From contig CAIYOZ010000415.1 of assembly GCA_903927945.1 (NCBI GenBank), positions 1 through 45,724 on the forward strand: a stretch of DNA of 45,724 bases, in the 5' to 3' direction. This document shows positions 9,136-16,176 of this stretch, piece after piece (the stretch's first letter is position 1; the number at the start of each line of letters is the position of its first letter). Below the pieces are notes generated by a model, which saw only the letters and a program-made list of their open reading frames with translations, had not been told where the DNA came from and searched no databases. A program made the position numbers and the translations under genes. Source of the stretch: an uncultured Bacteroidales bacterium. Lineage in GTDB: Bacteria; Bacteroidota; Bacteroidia; Bacteroidales; Paludibacteraceae.

Positions 9136-9183
9136 ATAATGTCGTATTTGATGAAAGAACAGCACGCTGATTTCCAAGGATCT
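9136..9183 (-). promoter_or_regulatory. Bipartite upstream motif, copy C (GH43)
   Basis: On the plus strand the core 13-mer ataatgtcgtatt (9136-9148) is followed 42 bp from its start by ggatct (9178-9183). The 13-mer is identical to that at 39638-39650 before a GH3 gene, where ggatct follows at 41 bp. It lies 41-53 nt upstream of the GH43 start codon. The role is unknown; a binding site for the locus regulator is possible. Confidence 0.45.
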
Positions 9184-9195
9184 ATTGGAATTTAA

Positions 9196-9229
9196 ATCCG
9201 TATTTATCCGCGAAATCCGCGTTTATCAG
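9196..9229. repeat. Short repeat tract with about 10-bp period
   Basis: The motif atccg recurs at 9196, 9206 and 9215, and atcag at 9225, giving spacings of 10, 9 and 10 bp. The tract lies in the spacer between the GH28 gene ending at 9253 and the GH43 gene. Confidence 0.5.
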
Positions 9230-9252
9230 CGTTCTATTGTTATCCTAATAAA

Positions 9253-10857
9253 TTACGAGTTCACTTTCATCAATTTGAATGACGTGGAGATACCACTATC
9301 CAGTTCTATGCTGAGGATATAGTACCCGGCTGAGAAAGTAGAAATATCCATTAAAAATTGAGTCGATTTATGGGCATCATCTTCTTTTATTTTTATTCCG
9401 GTTAAGGTGTATAGCCTTACTTTTGAAATGGCATTGTCGGTATTTATGGTCACATGATTCGTTGCCGGGTTGGGGAAACAGTGCAGCGATCCGGTCTTGA
9501 TATCCTCAATGCCTGCAGCAACACATGAGGTTGACTTCCCGGTGATTCCGTTTATCCCCCTAACGTTTAGGGTATCGAGCGGAAGGTAGATGGCATTTCC
9601 TTTACTGCTTGGAATCGTGATGGAAGAACAGTTTTTGAATATTAAAGTATCCACGAAACAGGTTTGCATTCCTCTGGAAGTAGCCGAAATCTTTACATTA
9701 TCGAATACCACATTGTTGACATACATTTCCGGTAATCCCCAAATAAATCCTGCATATGTTGAATTGGTGACAGTGATATTTTTAAAATAAATATTCTTCC
9801 AGGAAGGAGTAGTGCCGGTTACCGCTTGAGCTGGATCGGTTTGCGATGGACTCGAAGTCTGGTAATAACTGGTAATATAGAATGGCCAGGTTACATTAGT
9901 CATCGTAATATTTGAATAGGACATATTGTACACCGCATTGACACCATTACCACCCCTATCCCGTGCCGATTTCAACCGGATTCCGTTGGTAGTATTGGTA
10001 AAAGTACAACTATCCACTGTGACATTGTTTACCCCAATGGCATAGCTGCCTACTGAAACTCCATGTCCATACCCGAAAGTACAATCGCTAATCGAAACGT
10101 TTTGACTGTAACTATCCATAGCCACATTATCATCCCCTTCAGAAAGATTACAGTGATGGATGTTTACGCCCTTGCAATACCAGGTATCTATGGCGTCGGT
10201 GTTGGGTGACGTGTTTGGAGCTTTTACCGTAATATACGAAATGGTCGCGTTGGAACCCATCGTGCTGCTCTGTCCGATAGTCACATGAACGCCCGGTGAA
10301 TTTTGCAACGTGATTCCGGTGACTAAAACTGTATTACTGGCAACCAGCCGAATCAAACTAGGCCGTTTCATATTGGCATTTGTAGTGAAGGCTGTCCACC
10401 AGGGCGACCCTTGTCCTTCGATTGTTCCGGAACCACTTACCTCAATATTGCTCAGACTCTTTCCATAGATGAATGGATTGTATTGATCCAAGGTACCGTT
10501 GTTTGGATAAGTTCCAGGTAAAATGCCGTTTCCACTTCCATAAGGCAGTATTTTCAGTGTGTCACCCTCAGCAAGAAACAAGTTCACGTTACTTTTCATG
10601 GTGATCGGTCCACTCAAAAAAGTTCCTTTCGGAAGGATAACGGTACCTCCACCCGCAGTATTGGCCGCAGAAATAGCTGCGTTTATAGAAGTTGCATTAT
10701 CTATACTCGACGTTGAAGCACCGTAATCGGTAATAAGAAATTGAGTAGCAGGAATTACCGGAAGAGGGATGGAATTAGTTGCCTTAACACTATTTAAAGT
10801 GCTAAATAACAGCAAAGTTATCAGAGCTTTACATAAATCTGTTTGCATTTTAATCAA
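9253..10857 (-). CDS. GH28 polygalacturonase-type enzyme with T9SS tail
   Basis: A 534-residue right-handed beta-helix protein of the GH28 family, which hydrolyses alpha-1,4 bonds next to galacturonate by inversion. It has a signal peptide; Met1 or Met4 could be the start. The four GH28 signatures are present: Asn219-Thr-Asp221 with Asp224, Asp242-Asp243 in GDDNVA, Gly-His265-Gly, and Arg294-Leu-Lys296. The last 75 residues (FPNPATNHVTINTD, then YTLTGIKIKE and FSAGYYILSIELDSG) form a T9SS type A sorting domain, so export to the cell surface is expected. It starts only 19 bp after the CE12 stop, so the two are co-transcribed. It is closely similar in layout to the enzyme at 27787-29364. Endo or exo action cannot be read from the sequence. 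Confidence 0.93.
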   Translation of the reverse strand: MIKMQTDLCKALITLLLFSTLNSVKATNSIPLPVIPATQFLITDYGASTSSIDNATSINAAISAANTAGGGTVILPKGTFLSGPITMKSNVNLFLAEGDTLKILPYGSGNGILPGTYPNNGTLDQYNPFIYGKSLSNIEVSGSGTIEGQGSPWWTAFTTNANMKRPSLIRLVASNTVLVTGITLQNSPGVHVTIGQSSTMGSNATISYITVKAPNTSPNTDAIDTWYCKGVNIHHCNLSEGDDNVAMDSYSQNVSISDCTFGYGHGVSVGSYAIGVNNVTVDSCTFTNTTNGIRLKSARDRGGNGVNAVYNMSYSNITMTNVTWPFYITSYYQTSSPSQTDPAQAVTGTTPSWKNIYFKNITVTNSTYAGFIWGLPEMYVNNVVFDNVKISATSRGMQTCFVDTLIFKNCSSITIPSSKGNAIYLPLDTLNVRGINGITGKSTSCVAAGIEDIKTGSLHCFPNPATNHVTINTDNAISKVRLYTLTGIKIKEDDAHKSTQFLMDISTFSAGYYILSIELDSGISTSFKLMKVNS

Positions 10858-10876
10858 TTGTATTAAACGTTCCGGG

Positions 10877-11632
10877 TTATTTCAATTGGTTTTTCAGGAT
10901 ATCTTTCTCTTTAAGCTCTTTGGCTGCCAGCTTAGCGAATTGCCAGGCGCCTTCGCTTTTCAGGTGCGTGTCATCGGCATTCACATACAGCTCTTTTTTC
11001 GATTTATCCGGTCCGTATGCTTCCACCAGTTTTGCGGTTGAAGTGGTCATGTCAATCAAAGGTACAGATAACTGACGGGCAACACTTTTCATGGAGGCAA
11101 CATAATTCAGGATGCTGTCAGTGGGATTTTCCACTAAGTTATGCTGTGCTTTTTGGGTTAATTTGTTGTCTTTAAAATACCGTCGTACCACCGGGGTAAA
11201 GAATACAGGAATGGCACCTCGTTCGCGGCTTTCAACGACATAGAGTTTCAGATACTTCTGATACTGACTCCAGGGATTAGTTCCCCTGGCGTTCACATCA
11301 TTTTCTTCCGTATCCAGTCCATTTTGTTTTTCGTCGTTATGACCGAATTGAATAAATACGATATCTCCCGGTTGCAGTTCATTGCGCAGCGTCACCCATA
11401 CTTCCTTGTAAAACGATTTAGAGCTCCGTCCATTTCTGGCCGCATTCTTTAAGGTTGCATCCCCATTCAGGAACTTTGGAAATAACTGGCACCAGCCACG
11501 TTGTTCTTTATCACCGCTATATTTCAGCGTATCGTAATCGGCCATGGTTGAATCACCGATAGTAAATATCCTCACTTTAGCCTGCATGACTGAAAAGGAT
11601 AACAAAAACAGTAATAGATATTTGATCTTCAT
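10877..11632 (-). CDS. CE12 rhamnogalacturonan acetylesterase (SGNH hydrolase)
   Basis: A 251-residue SGNH-fold esterase that removes acetyl groups from rhamnogalacturonan, opening it to glycosidases. A short signal peptide (about residues 1-18) precedes block I, TIGDSTMADYD with the nucleophile Ser28. Block III is FGHNDEKQ with Asn99, and block V has Asp220 and His223 in DDTHLKSEG. The length fits single-domain CE12 enzymes. No sorting domain or lipobox is present, so it is probably periplasmic. It lies between CE8 and GH28 genes on the same strand, 19 bp before the latter. The substrate is inferred from family and neighbours; acetylated xylan or homogalacturonan remain possible. Confidence 0.92.
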   Translation of the reverse strand: MKIKYLLLFLLSFSVMQAKVRIFTIGDSTMADYDTLKYSGDKEQRGWCQLFPKFLNGDATLKNAARNGRSSKSFYKEVWVTLRNELQPGDIVFIQFGHNDEKQNGLDTEENDVNARGTNPWSQYQKYLKLYVVESRERGAIPVFFTPVVRRYFKDNKLTQKAQHNLVENPTDSILNYVASMKSVARQLSVPLIDMTTSTAKLVEAYGPDKSKKELYVNADDTHLKSEGAWQFAKLAAKELKEKDILKNQLK

Positions 11633-11642
11633 TGTGTTTTAA

Positions 11643-11720
11643 GTTGATTGGTTAATTACGTTGATTGGTTGATTAAGTTGATTAAGTTGACTGGTTGTAT
11701 AGCTGATTAGTTGATTGGTT
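11643..11720. repeat. Degenerate repeats of gttgattg
   Basis: About nine imperfect units of 8-9 bp (gttgattg, gttaattac, gttgattg, gttgatta and so on) fill the spacer immediately upstream of the CE12 start. The same motif recurs at 24238-24272 near the end of another transcription unit. Confidence 0.6.
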
Positions 11721-11754
11721 CTTATTTTAACAACAAACTATAAACTACTGTATA

Positions 11755-11789
11755 CCAACTACCGACTACTCACTACCGACTACCGACTA
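11755..11789. repeat. 7-bp tandem repeat tract
   Basis: Five 7-bp units follow each other: ccaacta, ccgacta, ctcacta, ccgacta, ccgacta. The tract stops four bases short of the CE8 stop codon at 11794, so on the transcript it begins just after translation ends. Confidence 0.7.
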
Positions 11790-11793
11790 CAAA

Positions 11794-12741
11794 CTATTTC
11801 CCCGGGTTCCAGTTGTCGTAGCCTCTCAATACTTTCTCCACCGTATATTCCGAGGCTTCCTTGGCAGTTAATACTTTGCTCCACGTACGTCCCTGTGTTG
11901 AGGCACCTTCTCCGGTATTTTTATATTCCATAAAGCGGGCAGTCTTCTCGTTTGCCTCATTCTTCCAGTTGTCCCATCCTATTGCTTTTATTCCTTTCGG
12001 CAACTGGCAATTCATATACAATGTCATGGCGTAAGCCCGCCAGGGACGGCCCAGATACATGGCAGTATCCTTTTCAGCCAACACAATCTTACACTTGTTG
12101 AAGACATATCCTACCGGGATGTTTTGGGGGGTGCTGGCTGCTGTGATATACGAACTCTTTTTACAGAAGATGGTGCATTTTTCAAACCAGGCTGTTGAAG
12201 GGCCAAAAATGAAATCGGTGGTGCCTTCAATATAACAGTTTTCGAAGTATTGACGCGAATTCTCCTTCCCTGTATAGATGGTGTCCTGATTCCCCAGGAA
12301 CCGGCAGTTTACAAACACCACCCTGTCGCCTTCCACATGAAGCGCTACGGCTTGTCCAAGGGGCAATGCAGAATTCTCCACAGTCAGGTTTTCGAGCCTG
12401 ATATCATTCCCACATATTTTCAGGGTAAAGGTCTTGAAAGTTCCCATCTTTTTAATGTTGGCATGGTCATCGTAGTTGATAATCGTTTTATCCCGGTCCT
12501 CCCCTACAAGCCTGACATTGCAGATATGAGTGGGTATTTCGATTTTCTCCTTATAAACACCATTCTTGATAAAGATGGTCACAGTGCCCGCGGGATTGAA
12601 TGCCCTGACCGAATCAATAGCCTGCTGGATATTGCGGAAATTACCGGTGCCGTTCCGGTCGACTACAATGTAGTTTTGTTGCTGTGCACATACATTAAAC
12701 GCAAAGCTTAAAACTGCCAGTAAAAAAAATACTTTTTTCAT
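11794..12741 (-). CDS. CE8 pectin methylesterase
   Basis: A 315-residue, single-domain pectinesterase that removes methyl esters from homogalacturonan. A signal peptide (about residues 1-19, ending VCAQ) is followed by a right-handed beta-helix. Catalytic residues are visible: Gln152-Asp153 in GNQDTIYTG, Asp176 in DFIFGPSTAWFEKC, and Arg232 with Trp234 in YLGRPWRAYAM. The length is standard for bacterial CE8. No sorting domain is present, which suggests periplasmic action on imported oligosaccharides, in contrast to the giant CE8 at 30369-33701. It sits between GH105 and CE12 on the same strand with spacers of 189 and 161 bp filled by repeats. Confidence 0.94.
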   Translation of the reverse strand: MKKVFFLLAVLSFAFNVCAQQQNYIVVDRNGTGNFRNIQQAIDSVRAFNPAGTVTIFIKNGVYKEKIEIPTHICNVRLVGEDRDKTIINYDDHANIKKMGTFKTFTLKICGNDIRLENLTVENSALPLGQAVALHVEGDRVVFVNCRFLGNQDTIYTGKENSRQYFENCYIEGTTDFIFGPSTAWFEKCTIFCKKSSYITAASTPQNIPVGYVFNKCKIVLAEKDTAMYLGRPWRAYAMTLYMNCQLPKGIKAIGWDNWKNEANEKTARFMEYKNTGEGASTQGRTWSKVLTAKEASEYTVEKVLRGYDNWNPGK

Positions 12742-12792
12742 ACTATTAGATAGAAATACTTATAAATTTATTATTGGGTTAATTTATTATTA

Positions 12793-12860
12793 GGACTCGC
12801 GATTTCCATATCGCGAATATTAAAGTTGATGGAAGAACGCGATATGGAAATCGCGTGTCC
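12793..12860. repeat. 23-bp inverted repeat in the GH105-CE8 spacer
   Basis: Arms 12793-12815 and 12838-12860 are inverted copies with one mismatch, separated by 22 bp. Each arm contains the near-palindrome of cgcgatatgg and its complement. On the minus-strand transcript it would form a strong stem-loop 70 nt after the GH105 stop, without a following T-run. Confidence 0.75.
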
Positions 12861-12884
12861 CGAAAGAGATATTCATTCGGTCTC

Positions 12885-12930
12885 AATCATCAAATCACCA
12901 CATCATCACATCATCACGTTATCACATCAG
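12885..12930. repeat. 8-bp tandem repeat tract
   Basis: Units of 8 bp run up to the GH105 stop codon: aatcatca, aatcacca, catcatca, catcatca, cgttatca, then a partial unit. It begins directly after translation ends on the minus strand. Confidence 0.7.
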
Positions 12931-14106
12931 TTATTTTTTCAACAGCACGCTCACCATGATAAACGGCCCCACTGCCTTGGCATCATTATCTCTTTTGGGT
13001 TCTGAGATATAATACGTATAACTTCCGTCACGGTAATGCGTGGCACCACCCAGCCCTGCCACTGAGCAAACATCCGTCAATGAAATAGTTCCATCAGCGT
13101 TTTCCTTAATGAACTTTTTGACGAACTGGTCATAGGCCTTTGCCCCTTTCTCACCGAATGACTTAGGCAGATAACCGTTATGGGCACCTTTCACCCAGGC
13201 GTATATAAACATAGCCGAACCTGACGATTCCACATAATTTCCTTTCTCGCCCGGTTTATCGGTCACCTGATACCACATGCCCGTGACCGGGTCCCTGTAT
13301 TTTTCGAGCGATTGACTCAGATTCGTCAGAATCTTGATGATTTCAGGTCGTTGGGGGTGATCTTTGGGTAAATAATCGAGCACATCCACTAAGGCCATCA
13401 TGTACCACCCGATGCTTCGTGACCAAAAATTGGGAGAGGTACCCGTCTTTGGATTCGACCACTTTTGTGTGTGGCTCTCGTCCCATCCATGATAATACAG
13501 CCCTGTAACAGGATCATACGTATGTTTGGCCACCGTGAGGATTTGATGGGCCGCTTCGTCAAACAATTCTTTCTCGTTAAATTTAGCTCCATATTCTGCC
13601 AGGAAAGGCGAAGCCATATACAGTCCGTCCAACCACATTTGATCCGGATAAATCTTCTTGTGCCAGAATCCACCGTCGCTCGTCCGCGGTTGCTTTATGA
13701 TCTGGTTGCGCAATACATCCATCGCTTTCTTTAGCTTTTCTTCGTTGGATTTAGCGTACAGGTCGAACAATATCTTTCCGGTATTCAGTTTGTCCAGGCT
13801 GTAATCTTCCGGTTTATAACCCCTGATCACCCCTTGTGGGTTAATAATGGTGTCAGTATAACTTTTTACATAATTAAAATATACTGGATTGGCCGTTAGT
13901 TTCCATACTTGATAAATGGATTGAAGTTCCAGTCCCATGCAATAGTCCCATTTTGGCCTGCTGGAAAAATCAATCATCCAGCTTTGCGGATTTCGTTTCA
14001 TCTCTGAATCGGCCATCCGTACAGAATAAGGTTTGGCTGCCAAAATGAGGGTTGGAAAAAGGAATAATAGAATAAACAGTGAATGCTTTAGCCTGATTTT
14101 TGTCAT
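12931..14106 (-). CDS. GH105 unsaturated galacturonyl/rhamnogalacturonyl hydrolase
   Basis: A 391-residue (alpha/alpha)6-barrel hydrolase of the YteR/YesR type. It has a signal peptide (about residues 1-23). The conserved DQMWLDGLYMASPFLAEYG places the presumed catalytic Asp at residue 160. Other family sequences include the HGWDESHTQKWSNPKTG and FWSRSIGWYMMALVDVL segments and GNYVESSGSAMF. These enzymes hydrate the 4,5-double bond of unsaturated uronates made by pectate or rhamnogalacturonan lyases, releasing the terminal sugar. No recognised lyase lies in this window, so its substrate must come from enzymes coded elsewhere or from an unrecognised lyase. No sorting domain or lipobox is present; a periplasmic site is expected. 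Confidence 0.93.
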   Translation of the reverse strand: MTKIRLKHSLFILLFLFPTLILAAKPYSVRMADSEMKRNPQSWMIDFSSRPKWDYCMGLELQSIYQVWKLTANPVYFNYVKSYTDTIINPQGVIRGYKPEDYSLDKLNTGKILFDLYAKSNEEKLKKAMDVLRNQIIKQPRTSDGGFWHKKIYPDQMWLDGLYMASPFLAEYGAKFNEKELFDEAAHQILTVAKHTYDPVTGLYYHGWDESHTQKWSNPKTGTSPNFWSRSIGWYMMALVDVLDYLPKDHPQRPEIIKILTNLSQSLEKYRDPVTGMWYQVTDKPGEKGNYVESSGSAMFIYAWVKGAHNGYLPKSFGEKGAKAYDQFVKKFIKENADGTISLTDVCSVAGLGGATHYRDGSYTYYISEPKRDNDAKAVGPFIMVSVLLKK

Positions 14107-14251
14107 AGTAAATTATAGTATGGAATGAATCAATTTTACACAATGCAAATTTGCAAATTTTTAGTCACATCCATGTGGTAAAAATTGATTTAAATTGAGG
14201 AGTTTTTAATCGAACAACTTTTTATTCATCTATAAAATCTAAGTATGATAT

Positions 14252-15931
14252 TTATTTTATAAACTTGATTTCCTTCATGCAGTTTTTCTCGGTATTGAGC
14301 ACAAAGCTTTTATTTTCATTTATTGCCGGAAGCAAAATATTCTTTGTTCTATCACCTGTGATTAGGAATGGTTGTTTTAATCCTTCCGGATATTTAAGTC
14401 CAGAGGCAGTAAAATTCTTCACGTTTTCAAGTTTAAATGCAGGACCCTGAGCAGGAATGACAGTTACATTTTTGAAATTGATTCCATCCGATTCCACCAG
14501 TTCAGCTCCAAAGGTGGCTGAGATAACAACATTTTCCACATTAATGTTAAAGATATTTTTTTCGGGCAACCCGTTAAAGAACATGGCTCGTCGGGCATTG
14601 CGTGAGACAAGATCTTTTACATAAATGTTCCGGAAACAAGGAGTTGTTTCATCTGCTTTTAGCTCTTTAACCTTAGAAGTTGGTTTGTCATTTCCCACTT
14701 CAAGTTCCTCCCCGGCAGATTTTCCACCATAATATAAATCGAACAAAAATGAATCGGTAACGATATTTGACATGTAAATATTGCTTACATATATGTTTTC
14801 AACGACACCACCACGACCACGATTGCTTTTGAAACGAAGTCCCACATCTGTGCCCATAAACTGACAGTTTGTGACCGAGATATTCCGGACACCCCCTGAC
14901 ATTTCACTTCCTACTACAAATCCACCATGTCCGCGAAAAACCTTACAATTATCAACGATCACATTTTCAGTTGGCCTGCCTCTTTTCCTGCCTTCTTCAT
15001 CTTTGCCCGATTTAATACAGATTCCGTCGTCACCCACATCGAAAATGCTATTAATAATTAATGAATTCTTACATGATTCCAGATCCAGGCCATCCCCATT
15101 CTGGGCATAATTCGGATTTTTTACAAAAATATGATCTATGATAACATTCTCACATAGTAAAGGATGAATATTCCAGTTCGGTGAATTTTCAAATAGAACT
15201 CCCTGAAGCATCAGATTCTTGCAGTTTATAAAACTCACCATTACCGGACGAAGAAAATCTTTTATTCCTTCCCAGTCTTTTTCTGTAAAATTCAACGTAG
15301 CACCTTTCGTTTTAGAAAACTGTTCTCCCTTAAAGTACTCTTCGGAAGGATACCAAACAGTCGATTTATCAATAAATCCACCAGTGGAACTCAACTGCTT
15401 CCACTCATACTCGGTTACCTTATCCTTTTTCAAGGGGCGCCAGATTTGCCCTGACCCGTTAATTGAACCTTCACCCGTTATCGAGATATTTTGTAGATTT
15501 CGCCCGCTTATCGGTGACTGGCATCGGTATGCCTCCATACCCTCGAAACTTGTTTTCACTAACGGATAAGTCGATTTATCTGTTGTAAAGAGGATCAATG
15601 CGCTTTTATTCAGATGTAAATCGATATTTGATTCAAAGACAATGGGACCTGTTAACCATACGCCGGCGGGAACAATCAAATGACCTCCACCTTTTGCCGA
15701 TAATGATTTCATGGCACGTGAAAAGGCCTCCGTATTGACAACTATCCCATCTCCCACACCACCATACGTAGTAATACTTTCCTCCATATTTGAGATAACG
15801 GGTTCTGACACCTGAGTCATTTCAAACGGAAGGTGCTTATATAGATAATCGTATTTATTATTGCCTGCACAAACTATCGGTAAAACTATCCACAATAAAA
15901 CAAGTTCCAATCCAATCTTTCTAAATCTCAT
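14252..15931 (-). CDS. GH28 glycoside hydrolase (larger type, no sorting domain)
   Basis: A 559-residue beta-helix enzyme with a signal peptide (about residues 1-23). The GH28 signatures differ slightly from the other three copies: Asn278-Gly-Asp280-Gly with Asp283 (NGDGLDLES), Asp301-Asp302 in VGDDGICIKSGKDEEGRKRG, His335 in RGHGGFVVG, and Arg366-Phe-Lys368. The NGDG form and the long loop after the second motif are features of bacterial exo-acting and rhamnogalacturonan-directed members, but the specificity cannot be fixed from sequence alone. There is no C-terminal sorting domain, so the enzyme is probably periplasmic. It is the first gene of the left arm and diverges from the HTCS gene; the 245-bp shared promoter region has a direct repeat at 15982-16028. 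Confidence 0.93.
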   Translation of the reverse strand: MRFRKIGLELVLLWIVLPIVCAGNNKYDYLYKHLPFEMTQVSEPVISNMEESITTYGGVGDGIVVNTEAFSRAMKSLSAKGGGHLIVPAGVWLTGPIVFESNIDLHLNKSALILFTTDKSTYPLVKTSFEGMEAYRCQSPISGRNLQNISITGEGSINGSGQIWRPLKKDKVTEYEWKQLSSTGGFIDKSTVWYPSEEYFKGEQFSKTKGATLNFTEKDWEGIKDFLRPVMVSFINCKNLMLQGVLFENSPNWNIHPLLCENVIIDHIFVKNPNYAQNGDGLDLESCKNSLIINSIFDVGDDGICIKSGKDEEGRKRGRPTENVIVDNCKVFRGHGGFVVGSEMSGGVRNISVTNCQFMGTDVGLRFKSNRGRGGVVENIYVSNIYMSNIVTDSFLFDLYYGGKSAGEELEVGNDKPTSKVKELKADETTPCFRNIYVKDLVSRNARRAMFFNGLPEKNIFNINVENVVISATFGAELVESDGINFKNVTVIPAQGPAFKLENVKNFTASGLKYPEGLKQPFLITGDRTKNILLPAINENKSFVLNTEKNCMKEIKFIK

Positions 15932-15981
15932 AAACTAAAATATTAACTTTAAACTAAACTAATTAATCAATAAAAATATCA

Positions 15982-16028
15982 GGATGCAAAATTGGTTGTT
16001 TTTTTTTAACCGTATGGATACAAATTGG
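15982..16028. promoter_or_regulatory. Direct repeat between the GH28 gene and the HTCS gene
   Basis: GGATGCAAAATTGG (15982-15995) and GGATACAAATTGG (16016-16028) are direct copies 34 bp apart in the divergent spacer. The minus-strand reading of the first contains CAATTTTG, one base from the -7 consensus, and could be the GH28 promoter. The pair could be a regulator site. Confidence 0.4.
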
Positions 16029-16090
16029 TCGATTAATTGCAGTTTTTGGTAAAAACGAATTCCGGGTATGTTTGTCTGAAGAATCAGTTG

Positions 16091-16098
16091 TATATTTG
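16091..16098 (+). promoter_or_regulatory. -7 box for the HTCS gene
   Basis: TATATTTG is a full TAnnTTTG match 79 nt before the ATG at 16177. TTTG occurs upstream at 16071-16074, at a spacing of 16 nt, somewhat short for a -33 element. The box lies inside a possible TTG-started extension of the reading frame, which supports the ATG start. Confidence 0.5.
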
Positions 16099-16176
16099 TT
16101 TGTCGTTATCTTGAAAAACAAACGACTAACTTTAAATTCTTTTTTGTTGATTTATACCAAATTAATGCTTACTAGT

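Noticed and set aside
11715-11933. 72-codon plus-strand frame starting in a repeat tract
   Set aside because: Its first half is translated 7-bp tandem repeat and the rest is antisense to the CE8 C-terminus.
12250-12711. 153-codon open frame opposite the CE8 gene
   Set aside because: It lies antisense to conserved CE8 motifs and shows no domain or ribosome-binding context.
16072-16176. Possible N-terminal extension of the HTCS from a TTG codon
   Set aside because: It would put the -7 box inside the coding region and bury the signal peptide 35 residues in; the ATG at 16177 opens a proper signal sequence.
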